From NCBI GenBank assembly GCA_963844325.1, contig CAWJNV010000002.1, forward strand, positions 992,001-1,056,000: DNA of 64,000 bases, in the 5' to 3' direction. The position numbers and the translations under genes were made by a program. Positions 34,748-42,823 of this stretch are shown here, one piece after another (within the stretch, counting starts at the first letter, position 1; every line of letters begins with the position of its first letter). The notes beneath the pieces were generated by a model. It was not told the origin of the DNA, ran no database searches, and worked only from the letters and a program-made list of their open reading frames with translations. The stretch comes from CADCTQ01 sp963844325 (lineage in GTDB: Bacteria; Bacteroidota; Bacteroidia; Cytophagales; 172606-1).

Positions 34748-36079
34748 ATGCCGGTTACCCTTTCCCACGCCGACGCCCTGCGGGGCAACCCCTACCAGGG
34801 CTACGCGTATTCGTACCCGCACAAAACGGCCTACCGGGCTTTTCCGTCGCCCCTCCCGCTGCGGGACCTCTGGGCCGACGAGCCCCGCGGGGCGCTGTTC
34901 CTGTACGTGCACGTGCCCTTCTGCGAGATGCGCTGCGGCTTCTGCAACCTGTTTACCATGGCCAACCCCAAGGAGGACCTGGTGACGGCCTACCTGGGAG
35001 CCCTGGCGCGGCAGGCCCGGGCCGTGAAAGCGGCGCTGGGCGAGGCGGCTTTTGCCCGGCTGGCCGTGGGCGGCGGTACGCCCAGTTACCTCGCAGAAGC
35101 CGAACTCGACGGGCTTTTCGGCATCCTCGAAAACGAAATGGGGGCCCGGCCGGCCGCGGTGCCTTTTTCCTTTGAGGTGTCGCCCAAGACCGTGACCCCG
35201 TCGAAACTGCGTTACCTGCACGCGCGGGGCGTGGACCGGATCAGCATCGGGGTGCAGAGTTTTCTGGAAGCGGAAAGCAAGGCCCTGGGCCGTCCCCAGC
35301 GCGACGCCGAAGTGCACCGGGCGCTGGACTGGATCAAAGAGACGGGCTTCCCGACGTTCAACCTCGACCTCATTTACGGGGGCGCCACCCAGACCCCGGA
35401 TTCGTGGCTGCGCACGCTGGAAGGGGCCCTGGCGTACCGGCCCGAAGAAATCTACCTGTACCCGCTGTACGTGCGTCCGCTCACCGGCCTGGAAAAGCTG
35501 GGCACCGACTGGAATGACTTCCGCTTGCAGTTGTACCGGCTCGGCCGCGCGTACCTGCTGTCCAACGGGTACGGGCAGGTATCCATGCGCATGTTCCGGC
35601 GGCACGACGCCCCGGGAGCGGGCGACGTGGCGTATTGCTGCCAGGAAGACGGCATGGTGGGCCTGGGGGCCGGGGCCCGTTCGTACACCCGCGCCGTGCA
35701 CTACGCCACCGAGTACGCCGTAGGCCGCAAGGGCACCAAAGGCATCATCGCCGACTTCGTGGAACGCGACCCGGCCGCGTACGGCTACGCCGAGTACGGC
35801 ATCCGGCTCGACGGGGCCGAGCAGCAGCGGCGCTACCTGATCAAATCCCTGCTGCACGAAGCGGGCCTTTCGCTGGCCCGGTACGGACAACGGTTCGGGC
35901 ACAATCCCCTGGACGACTACCCGCAACTGCACGAACTGGTGGCCCGGGACCTGGCGCACCTGGATGCCGGGGGCGTGCTCACCCTCACGCCGGCGGGCCT
36001 GGAACGGTCCGATGCCATCGGGCCCTGGCTGTATTCGGAGAACATCCTTTCGCTCATGTACCAATACGCACCCCAATGA
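34748..36079 (+). CDS. STM4012-family radical SAM protein (HemN-like)
   Basis: A 443-residue radical SAM enzyme resembling oxygen-independent coproporphyrinogen oxidase (HemN/HemW). The [4Fe-4S] motif is C59-E-M-R-C63-G-F-C66 in the context VHVPFCEMRCGFCNL. SAM-binding features follow: the GGGTPSYL segment near residue 115, SFEVSPKTVTPSKL, and RISIGVQSFLEAE as in HemN. The C-terminal region (about 380-443) carries the HemN-like wHTH (LTPAGLERSDAIGPW). It is not a true HemN by context. The start is at 34748 because the open frame upstream overlaps the preceding gene. Its stop overlaps the next ATG (ATGA). Confidence 0.88.
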   Translation: MPVTLSHADALRGNPYQGYAYSYPHKTAYRAFPSPLPLRDLWADEPRGALFLYVHVPFCEMRCGFCNLFTMANPKEDLVTAYLGALARQARAVKAALGEAAFARLAVGGGTPSYLAEAELDGLFGILENEMGARPAAVPFSFEVSPKTVTPSKLRYLHARGVDRISIGVQSFLEAESKALGRPQRDAEVHRALDWIKETGFPTFNLDLIYGGATQTPDSWLRTLEGALAYRPEEIYLYPLYVRPLTGLEKLGTDWNDFRLQLYRLGRAYLLSNGYGQVSMRMFRRHDAPGAGDVAYCCQEDGMVGLGAGARSYTRAVHYATEYAVGRKGTKGIIADFVERDPAAYGYAEYGIRLDGAEQQRRYLIKSLLHEAGLSLARYGQRFGHNPLDDYPQLHELVARDLAHLDAGGVLTLTPAGLERSDAIGPWLYSENILSLMYQYAPQ

Positions 36080-36924
36080 ACCTTTCCATTCTGTACCGCG
36101 GGCCGTTGTCGGGTTGCAACTACGGCTGCACCTACTGCCCGTTCGCCAAAACCAAAAACACCCGGGCCGAACTGGCCGAAGACGCCCGGCAGCTGGACCG
36201 GTTCGTGGGGTGGGTGGCGGCGCGCGGGGACCACACCTTCGGCATCCTCTTCACGCCCTGGGGCGAAGCCCTCATCCGCCGGCATTACCAGCAGGCCATC
36301 CGGGCGTTGAGCCACCTGCCCAACGTTCGCCGGGTAGCCATTCAAACCAACCTGTCGGGCCCCACGGGCTGGCTGCGGACCTGCAACCCGGAGCAGGTTG
36401 CCCTCTGGACCACCTACCACCCCACCGAGGTGACGCGGAATCGGTTTGCCGCCCAGTGCCGGGCCCTCGACGGACTGGGCATCCGCTACAGCGTGGGGGT
36501 GGTGGGCGCGCGGGAAGCTTTTGCCGAAATCGAGGCCCTGCGGCGTGAACTCGCCCCGGAGGTGTACCTGTGGGTCAACGCCTACAAAGACCAGCCGGAG
36601 TACTACCGCGCCGGCGAGGTGGAAGCCCTCACCCGGATCGACCCGCTCTTCGGGTACAACGCCGTGGACCACCCCAGCCGGGGCCGGGCCTGCCGCACCG
36701 GCGAAACGGTGTTCAGCGTGGACGGGACGGGCACCATGTACCGCTGTCATTTCATCAAAACGCCCATCGGCAACCTCTACGACGGGAGTTTCGAGCGGGC
36801 CCTGCGGCCCCGGCCCTGCACCAACGACACTTGCGGCTGCCACATCGGGTACGTGCACCTGGAGGAGTTGCACCTGGACCGGGTGTACGGAGCAGGCCTT
36901 CTCGAACGGATTCCCCGCCGGTGA
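36076..36924 (+). CDS. STM4011-family radical SAM protein
   Basis: The last gene of the operon, 282 residues. The cluster-binding motif is C14-N-Y-G-C18-T-Y-C21 close to the N-terminus, as in many peptide-modifying radical SAM enzymes. The C-terminal part has a cysteine-rich, SPASM-like region (GRACRTGETVF, MYRCHFIKTPIGNLYDG, CTNDTCGCHIGY) likely to hold an extra iron-sulfur cluster. The SAM fold core is otherwise short. The start overlaps the STM4012-family stop by four bases, indicating translational coupling. Two radical SAM proteins plus an ATP-grasp ligase suggest a biosynthetic pathway, but no precursor peptide was recognised. Confidence 0.86.
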   Translation: MNLSILYRGPLSGCNYGCTYCPFAKTKNTRAELAEDARQLDRFVGWVAARGDHTFGILFTPWGEALIRRHYQQAIRALSHLPNVRRVAIQTNLSGPTGWLRTCNPEQVALWTTYHPTEVTRNRFAAQCRALDGLGIRYSVGVVGAREAFAEIEALRRELAPEVYLWVNAYKDQPEYYRAGEVEALTRIDPLFGYNAVDHPSRGRACRTGETVFSVDGTGTMYRCHFIKTPIGNLYDGSFERALRPRPCTNDTCGCHIGYVHLEELHLDRVYGAGLLERIPRR

Positions 36925-37130
36925 CGGGAATTGTTTTTAAGCGAATGTAGAGAAGTAAAAAAATCGGCCCCTGCCCCCTTCGGAATGGGCGGTGCTCTGG
37001 TTCATTGCCGAGAGCCATTTTCACCTGACCAGTAACCGGCTGGGCTTGTTGAACCGGGATGGGCCTCAACTGGTTTGAATCTCATACGGATCGGTTTGAT
37101 TTTCTTTAACGCCGGGCGCCGGGGCCGGGC

Positions 37131-37138
37131 TACCTTTG
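37131..37138 (+). promoter_or_regulatory. Bacteroidota-type -7 promoter element
   Basis: TACCTTTG matches the TAnnTTTG consensus and lies 50 bases before the ATG at 37188. A TTTCTTT stretch about 20 bases upstream is a weak candidate for the -33 region. Confidence 0.45.
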
Positions 37139-37187
37139 CGGCAGGTCATCAAAGGCAGTGACCGTGAAAATTAAAAGCGAAAATAAA

Positions 37188-38306
37188 ATGAAGAAGCTAA
37201 CCTGCATAGCCGCCGCAACCCTCGTGTTTTTGGGACCGGCTGCTGCACAAACCACTCAAAAAGAACAATCCGCAGCGATGAAAAGCGTAAACCCGGCGGA
37301 CTATACCACCTTCAAGGCCGGCAACAACGTCGCAATGTATCAGGTGACTTTTAAAAACCAGTACAAGATGAAGGTGGCAGGGCATCTTTTTATGCCCGCG
37401 AATCTGGACCCGCATCAAAAACACGCCGCCATCATTGTCGGGCACCCGATGGGTGCGGTGAAAGAACAAAGTGCCAACGTGTACGCGGCAAACCTGGCCC
37501 AACGGGGGTTCGTGACGTTATCGCTTGACTTGTCGTTCTGGGGCGAGAGTGAAGGCCAGCCCCGCAACGTGGTTGCACCCGATGTGTACGCCGAAGACTT
37601 CAGCGCGGCCGTTGACTTTCTGGGCACCCGCCCGTTTGTGGACCGGAGCCGGATCGGGGTACTCGGCATTTGTGGCAGCGGAAGCTTTGTCATCAGTGCC
37701 GCCAAGATTGATCCGCGCATGAAAGCCATTGCCACGGTCAGCATGTACGATATGGGCGCCGCCAGCCGCAATGCCCTCAATCATTCGCAGACCCTTGCGC
37801 AGCGCAAGGAAATTCAGCAGGCGGCGGCCGAGCAACGTTACGCGGAGTTTACCGGGGGTGACACCCGGTACACCAGCGGTACGGTTCACGTGCTGGATGA
37901 AAACACGCACCCGATCCAGCGCGAATTTTATGATTTCTACCGCACGCCCCGCGGGGAATACACGCCGAAAGGAGGATCGCCGGAACTTACCACGCATCCT
38001 ACCCTTACCAGCAACGTTAAGTTCATGAACTTTTATCCGTTCAACGACATAGGAACGATTTCTCCCCGTCCGATGCTTTTCATTACGGGCAATCAGGCCC
38101 ACTCGAAAGAGTTTAGTGAGGATGCCTACAAACGGGCCGCCGAACCCAAGGAATTGTACCTTGTTCCCGGTGCGGGACACGTAGACCTGTACGACCGGGT
38201 AGCACTCATTCCTTTCGACAAACTGACCTCCTTCTTCACCGAACACCTGAAACCGGGCGGTGCAACGGCCAAGGGCGAAAAAGCTGCGCTGACCCGGGGT
38301 AAATAG
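37188..38306 (+). CDS. Exported alpha/beta hydrolase (YcjY/dienelactone-hydrolase-like)
   Basis: A 372-residue alpha/beta-hydrolase with a signal peptide (MKKLTCIAAATLVFLGPAAAQ). The core is an alpha/beta fold: HAAIIVGHPMGAVKEQSANVYAANLAQRGF (in parts), then GVLGICGSGSF as the nucleophile elbow. The middle residue is Cys162, as in dienelactone-hydrolase-type Cys nucleophiles, rather than Ser. A conserved IDPRMKAIATVSMYDMG and a GAGHVDLYD near the C-terminus give the catalytic His. The substrate is unknown; such periplasmic enzymes are usually esterases. The ATG at 37188 is chosen because the leader starts there; an upstream start 10 codons earlier is open. A -7 box lies upstream. Confidence 0.83.
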   Translation: MKKLTCIAAATLVFLGPAAAQTTQKEQSAAMKSVNPADYTTFKAGNNVAMYQVTFKNQYKMKVAGHLFMPANLDPHQKHAAIIVGHPMGAVKEQSANVYAANLAQRGFVTLSLDLSFWGESEGQPRNVVAPDVYAEDFSAAVDFLGTRPFVDRSRIGVLGICGSGSFVISAAKIDPRMKAIATVSMYDMGAASRNALNHSQTLAQRKEIQQAAAEQRYAEFTGGDTRYTSGTVHVLDENTHPIQREFYDFYRTPRGEYTPKGGSPELTTHPTLTSNVKFMNFYPFNDIGTISPRPMLFITGNQAHSKEFSEDAYKRAAEPKELYLVPGAGHVDLYDRVALIPFDKLTSFFTEHLKPGGATAKGEKAALTRGK

Positions 38307-38367
38307 CTGCCCCGGTCACCGGCCCCTCAGCACCAACAGCAGCATAAGTCGTTAAAGAAGATTATTG

Positions 38368-38466
38368 GGCTGAATGGTTATATGGTTATATGGTTGACTT
38401 GTTTTGATCCAATCAACCCTATAACCATACAACCATTCAGCCATACAACCATACAACCATACAACC
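38368..38466. repeat. Inverted repeat with 30-bp arms followed by tandem octamers
   Basis: Arms 38368-38397 and 38413-38442 pair with two mismatches across a 15-base loop. ATACAACC is then repeated three times (38443-38466). A related copy occurs at 38863-38906. This is a Bacteroidota-type low-complexity intergenic repeat. Confidence 0.75.
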
Positions 38467-38560
38467 ACATAACCTGCCTGGTCAGTATAAATACGCAGCA
38501 GCATTTACGCATTGATTTTTTTTAACTCATTCCTGCCCGCGGCCGGCACGCAGCGTAAAA

Positions 38561-38580
38561 AATACCTAGAATTAGGTATT
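38561..38580. promoter_or_regulatory. NarL-like 7-2-7 palindrome, copy 2
   Basis: AATACCTA-GAAT-TAGGTATT has the same 8-base arms and 4-base spacer length as copy 1 at 9822-9841, only the spacer differing. It lies about 376 bases upstream of the eCIS sheath start. Confidence 0.5.
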
Positions 38581-38955
38581 GTGAATTAGCGCCGCGGTGG
38601 CAATCTTGCCATGAACCGGCATCACCCGGGTTGCAGCCCGTCCTTCACCGGCCGAAAGCCTTCCCCCAAAGAATCCACCGGCCGGTATTGCTTCTCATTT
38701 AACAGTAACGGGGTTCAGGCCGTTGTGCACTTTTAACGGCACGACCAGCCGCTTCCTGCCAGTCTATCATTAGTAGCACACGCATGCTTCGTAGCCCGGC
38801 GCGCAAAGGGATTAAATGTTGATGGTTAGGCTTACGCAGCACTACTTACTGTCTTGGCACTAGCCATATAGCCATTCAGCCATGTAACCTTATGGCCATA
38901 CAACCTTCTTTGTCAATTCGCTTAACTGCTGTATTCTAACCAAAACTGAGAAAAT

Positions 38956-41328
38956 ATGCCAGTGCAGACCACTTATCCGGGTGTCTACGTACAGGAGGTA
39001 GCGAGCGGCGTGCGGACCATTGCCGGCGTGAGCACCTCCGTAACGGCTTTTGCCGGTTCGGCCAAACGGGGACCCATCAACCGGGCGGTTCAGATCACCA
39101 GCTACGCCGACTTTGAACGGCGCTTTGGCGGCCTTGCGCGCAATTCGGAGATGAGCTACGCCGTAAAACAGTTCTTTCTCAACGGCGGCTCCCAGGCCAT
39201 TATCATCAGGCTTGCCGCCGACGCCGTTGTGGCATCCGCCAGGTTGCAGAACGACGCGACGCCGCGGGTGGACGTACTGGAGGTGACGGCCCTCGACCAG
39301 GGGGCGGAGGGCAACCGGATCGAAGTGCGGGTGAACTACCAGACCGACAGCCCGGACAGTACCTTTAACCTCGTCGTTAATTACGCATCGCCGGAGAATC
39401 CGGCCGACAACCGCTCCGAAACCTTCACCAACCTCTCCATGAACAGTTCTCACCCGAACTACGTGGAGCGGATCGTGCGGCCGGGGTCCAACCTGGTTAC
39501 CGTGACCCGCCTGGCGAGCCCGGCCGGACTCGGTGCCGGGACGGCCCTGAGCGGCGAACTGGTGAACGCGGGCACCCCCGTGGACGTGGGTACGCTGGTG
39601 GATAGTACCCACAACCAGCTCCGGATTGCAGTCAACGGGCTGGACCCGGTAACCGTGCAGTTGCCGGACGTCCTCGGCGGTGCGACCCCCGCGCTGCGGC
39701 TGGACAATCTGTGCGCGGCAATCGAAACCAGCGTGGTCAACCAGGCCAATGGCGAAGCCGCTTTGTCGGGATTTACGTGCGGGCCTGCCCCGGCGCCTGA
39801 CACCAACCGCATCCTGATGACTTCCGGAGAGAGCGGGGAAAATTCGCGGGTGGAAGTGCTGCCGGGCCTGCGCAACGACGTCACGGGCCTGCTGCGGCTG
39901 CGCCTGAGTACGGGCGGCCGGCAGATTGACGCGGTGGCCCCCATCCGGCCCCGCGAGGTGCCCGACCCGGCCACGCTGACGGGCGCCAACCTGGCCAATG
40001 CGGATATTCCCGGGGCCGCCCCCGCGGCCGGTACGACGCTCCGGTACTTTAACCTGAGCCTCGACGGCGGACCCGCCGGCCTGGTGGACATCGGGGCGGC
40101 TGCGCTGCCCGCGGCCGGCAACATTGCCGACCGTCTGGGCGCCATCGCCACCCGCATGCAGGCCGCCGTACGGGCATTGCGGCCCACCTCGCCGCCTTAC
40201 CGCGATTTTACGTGCCGGGTGGTGGAGGCCGACCCTGCCGACCCCAATGCGCGCCGGCTGCAATTGTCGCCCGGCAGCCGGGGCAGCGGTTCCTCGGTGG
40301 TTGTTACGGCCGCCCCCAACGACGTTCTGGCGGACCGGTTCAAGCTGCTGATCGGGACCGCCGTCCAGGTGCAACCCACCAACCTGATGCTACAGGGGGG
40401 CAGCGAAACCGACATTACCCCCGCGAACCTGTTCGTCAGCTACGTGGGCAGCCGCGACGCCCGGACCGGCATTTACGCCCTGGAAGGGGTAGACCTTTTC
40501 AACATTATGTGCCTGCCGGGCGTGACCGACGGCGGCGTGTTGATGGAAAGCGAGGCGTACTGCCGGGAGCGCCGGGCTTTCCTGGTCGTTGATGCGCCCC
40601 AACGCGCCGCCGCCGCCGAAACCCCCACTTCCCCGGCCGATATGGTGACACTCCTGGCGGGGGCTGACCTGCCCAAGAGCGACCACGCGGCCGTGTATTA
40701 CCCGTGGATCAAAATCTCCGATCCCCTGGACGGGGGGCGGTTGCGGGAGTCGGCTCCCTCCGGCACGATTGCCGGGTTGTACGCCCGCATTGATGCCAAC
40801 CGGGGCGTCTGGAAAGCCCCGGCGGGTACGGAGGCGACCCTGACCGGGGTAAGGGGGGTGACGTATTCCCTGACGGACCGCGAAAACGGAATACTCAACC
40901 CGTTGGGAATCAACTGCCTGCGGATATTCACCGACGCGGGGCCGGTTTGCTGGGGCAGCCGCACCCTGGCCGGCTCCGACCGGCTGGCCTCCGAATGGAA
41001 GTACATTCCCGTGCGCCGCACGGCGCTCTTCATCGAGGAGAGCCTCTACCGGGGCCTCAAATGGGTGGTCTTCGAACCCAACGATGAACCCCTCTGGGCC
41101 CAGATCCGGCTCAACGTCGGCGCCTTCATGCACAACCTGTTCCGCCAGGGCGCCTTCCAGGGGCAGAAGCGGGACGATGCTTACTTCGTGAAGTGCGACC
41201 GGGACACCACTACCCAGAACGACATCAACCTGGGGATCGTCAACATTCAGGTGGGTTTTGCGCCGCTCAAGCCGGCGGAGTTCGTGGTGCTCTATTTACA
41301 GCAAATGACCGGGCAGATTCAAGTATAA
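38956..41328 (+). CDS. eCIS contractile tail sheath protein
   Basis: The contractile outer sheath of an extracellular contractile injection system, of the phage tail sheath family (PF04984). Of 790 residues, the N-terminus (about 1-90, TYPGVYVQEVASGVRTIAGVSTS) and the C-terminus (about 640-790, LTDRENGILNPLGINCLRIF and VGFAPLKPAEFVVLYLQQMTGQI) are the conserved sheath cores that carry the interlocking arms. The region in between (about 90-520) is much longer than in compact sheaths of about 350 residues and forms extra outward domains. It is the first gene of the system and lies 16 bases before the tube gene. Only one sheath gene is present, whereas Afp has three. Confidence 0.93.
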   Translation: MPVQTTYPGVYVQEVASGVRTIAGVSTSVTAFAGSAKRGPINRAVQITSYADFERRFGGLARNSEMSYAVKQFFLNGGSQAIIIRLAADAVVASARLQNDATPRVDVLEVTALDQGAEGNRIEVRVNYQTDSPDSTFNLVVNYASPENPADNRSETFTNLSMNSSHPNYVERIVRPGSNLVTVTRLASPAGLGAGTALSGELVNAGTPVDVGTLVDSTHNQLRIAVNGLDPVTVQLPDVLGGATPALRLDNLCAAIETSVVNQANGEAALSGFTCGPAPAPDTNRILMTSGESGENSRVEVLPGLRNDVTGLLRLRLSTGGRQIDAVAPIRPREVPDPATLTGANLANADIPGAAPAAGTTLRYFNLSLDGGPAGLVDIGAAALPAAGNIADRLGAIATRMQAAVRALRPTSPPYRDFTCRVVEADPADPNARRLQLSPGSRGSGSSVVVTAAPNDVLADRFKLLIGTAVQVQPTNLMLQGGSETDITPANLFVSYVGSRDARTGIYALEGVDLFNIMCLPGVTDGGVLMESEAYCRERRAFLVVDAPQRAAAAETPTSPADMVTLLAGADLPKSDHAAVYYPWIKISDPLDGGRLRESAPSGTIAGLYARIDANRGVWKAPAGTEATLTGVRGVTYSLTDRENGILNPLGINCLRIFTDAGPVCWGSRTLAGSDRLASEWKYIPVRRTALFIEESLYRGLKWVVFEPNDEPLWAQIRLNVGAFMHNLFRQGAFQGQKRDDAYFVKCDRDTTTQNDINLGIVNIQVGFAPLKPAEFVVLYLQQMTGQIQV

Positions 41329-41343
41329 ACAAATCGCAGAAAC

Positions 41344-41850
41344 ATGGCAGGCAACCAGTTCGTGGTCAACGCTTACCGCTTTGACCCCTACAAAAACTAC
41401 AAATTCCGGGTGCGCTGGGACGGCAGGATCGTGGCCGGCGTCAGCAAGGTGAGTGCCCTCAAACAAACCACCGAGCCGGTCACGCACCGGGAGGGCGGCG
41501 ACCCGAGCACTCCGCGCCACACCCCCAGCACGTGGAAGTTCGAACCCATCACCCTCGACCGCGGCGTAACCCACGATCCCGAATTCGAGAACTGGGCCAA
41601 AAAGGTCTGGAACCCCGAGGGGGACATTGCCATGTCGCTGAAAGATTTCCGCAAGGACATCATCATCGAACTGCTCAATGAACAGGGCATGGTTGCCAAA
41701 GCCTACAAGGTGTACCGCTGCTGGGTATCTACCTACCAGGCCCTGCCGGAAATGGACGCCAACGCCCACGCCGTAGCCATTGAGCAGATCGTGCTGCAGA
41801 ACGAAGGGTGGGAGCGGGATCAGCAGGTACCCGAGCCGACCCAAACCTGA
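41344..41850 (+). CDS. eCIS inner tube protein (gp19-like)
   Basis: The inner tube through which cargo is driven, of the T4 gp19-like family (PF06841) and equivalent to Afp1/Afp5. The 168-residue protein shows the typical start (NQFVVNAYRFDPYKNYKFRVRWDGRIVAGVSKVSAL, in parts), the central RGVTHDPEFENWAKKVWN and the final ALPEMDANAHAVAIEQIVLQNEGWERD. Length is normal. It follows the sheath gene by 15 bases in the usual eCIS order. Only one tube gene is visible in this window. Confidence 0.93.
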   Translation: MAGNQFVVNAYRFDPYKNYKFRVRWDGRIVAGVSKVSALKQTTEPVTHREGGDPSTPRHTPSTWKFEPITLDRGVTHDPEFENWAKKVWNPEGDIAMSLKDFRKDIIIELLNEQGMVAKAYKVYRCWVSTYQALPEMDANAHAVAIEQIVLQNEGWERDQQVPEPTQT

Positions 41851-41900
41851 CCGGAACGCCCCGCGACCCGGTAATCCGGTGCTGCTCAACTACGTAAGCA

Positions 41901-42686
41901 ATGGCTGTCTATTCGGTTGTATTACAATTTTCGCCGGCCCGGCAACGGGTTTTTCTGCGCGAACTCTGCGGACGCGATGAACTGGCCGTGGAGGATGCGG
42001 GTACGCCGGCCGCCCTCGGCTTGCTCAACCGGCTGCTGGTAAACCGCCCCGAGACGAGCGGCGAACCCGTGCCGGCGGAAAAAATAGCGACCGCCGACCG
42101 CGACCGGCTGCTGGCGGCCGTGTATACCCATACCTACGGCCCGCGCATCAGCAGCACCGTGCACTGCCGCTACTGCCCCGACCGCTTCGACCTGGACTTC
42201 TCGCTGGACGACCTGGTGGCCCACACCCGGGGCGAAATTGACCCGGCACTGGCCCGGCAAACCGGCGATGGGTCTTTCCGGGCGGCCGGCGGGTATCACT
42301 TCCGCCTGCCCGACGGCGAAGACGAACTGGCCGTACTCGGCCTGGGCGACCAGCAGGCCGAACAGGTGCTCCTGCAACGGTGCCTGCTGGAAGGAAACCC
42401 GGCGTCCGACGGCGCCGCCGTGCAGCAGTTGATGGCGCAGGTCGCCCCCGTGCTGCAAACCGAGATGGGCGCCGTTTGCCCCGAGTGCGGCCGGGAGCAG
42501 ACCGTGCATTTCGACATGCAGTCGTTCCTGCTCACCCGGCTCCGCAACGACCAGCCGCAGGTAGCCTGGGAGGTGCACCGGGTGGCAACCGCTTACCGGT
42601 GGGCGCACCACGAAATTATGGATTTGCCCCGCCGGCTGCGGCGTACGTACGTCTCGTACATTGAGTCAGAGCGGGAAAGAAACTGA
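41901..42686 (+). CDS. eCIS baseplate component, T4 gp26-like with zinc-ribbon cysteines
   Basis: A 261-residue protein placed right after sheath and tube. Two cysteine pairs (HCRYCPDRF near residue 90 and CPECGRE near residue 194) are spaced as in a zinc ribbon, and the C-terminal helical part ends with a basic RRLRRTYVSYIESERERN. Proteins at this place in eCIS and T4-like loci belong to the baseplate family that includes T4 gp26, which helps assemble the hub. Family membership is inferred from position, cysteine pattern and size. Zinc binding is predicted only. Confidence 0.6.
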   Translation: MAVYSVVLQFSPARQRVFLRELCGRDELAVEDAGTPAALGLLNRLLVNRPETSGEPVPAEKIATADRDRLLAAVYTHTYGPRISSTVHCRYCPDRFDLDFSLDDLVAHTRGEIDPALARQTGDGSFRAAGGYHFRLPDGEDELAVLGLGDQQAEQVLLQRCLLEGNPASDGAAVQQLMAQVAPVLQTEMGAVCPECGREQTVHFDMQSFLLTRLRNDQPQVAWEVHRVATAYRWAHHEIMDLPRRLRRTYVSYIESERERN

Positions 42687-42723
42687 TGCTATTGCCTAAG
42701 TAAGCAGGCAGAATTAAATTAGA

Positions 42724-42809
42724 TTTTAAATTATGGATTTTAGATTACAAAACATTGATAATCAGAGGCTACGGCAGGTAATTCATAATCCAGAATCCAT
42801 AATTTAAAA
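42724..42809. repeat. AT-rich inverted repeat between eCIS genes
   Basis: TTTTAAATTATGGATT (42724-42739) is complementary to AATCCATAATTTAAAA (42794-42809). This intergenic palindrome of low GC interrupts the otherwise tight gene order, and could act as an RNA stem or a repeat of the genome. Confidence 0.7.
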
Positions 42810-42823
42810 TTAGACTTCTATTT

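Larger units (their letters stand above)
38307..38955. other. Repeat-rich intergenic region upstream of the eCIS locus
   Basis: About 650 bases with no credible gene. It holds a 30-bp imperfect inverted repeat (38368-38442), three tandem ATACAACC octamers (38443-38466), a NarL-like palindrome (38561-38580) and a second CCATTCAGCCAT-type copy (38863-38906). It must contain the promoter of the eCIS genes; no clear -7/-33 pair was found. Confidence 0.55.

Noticed and set aside
38443..38466. Tandem ATACAACC units as a possible CRISPR array
   Set aside because: The octamers are contiguous, with no spacers and no cas genes nearby.
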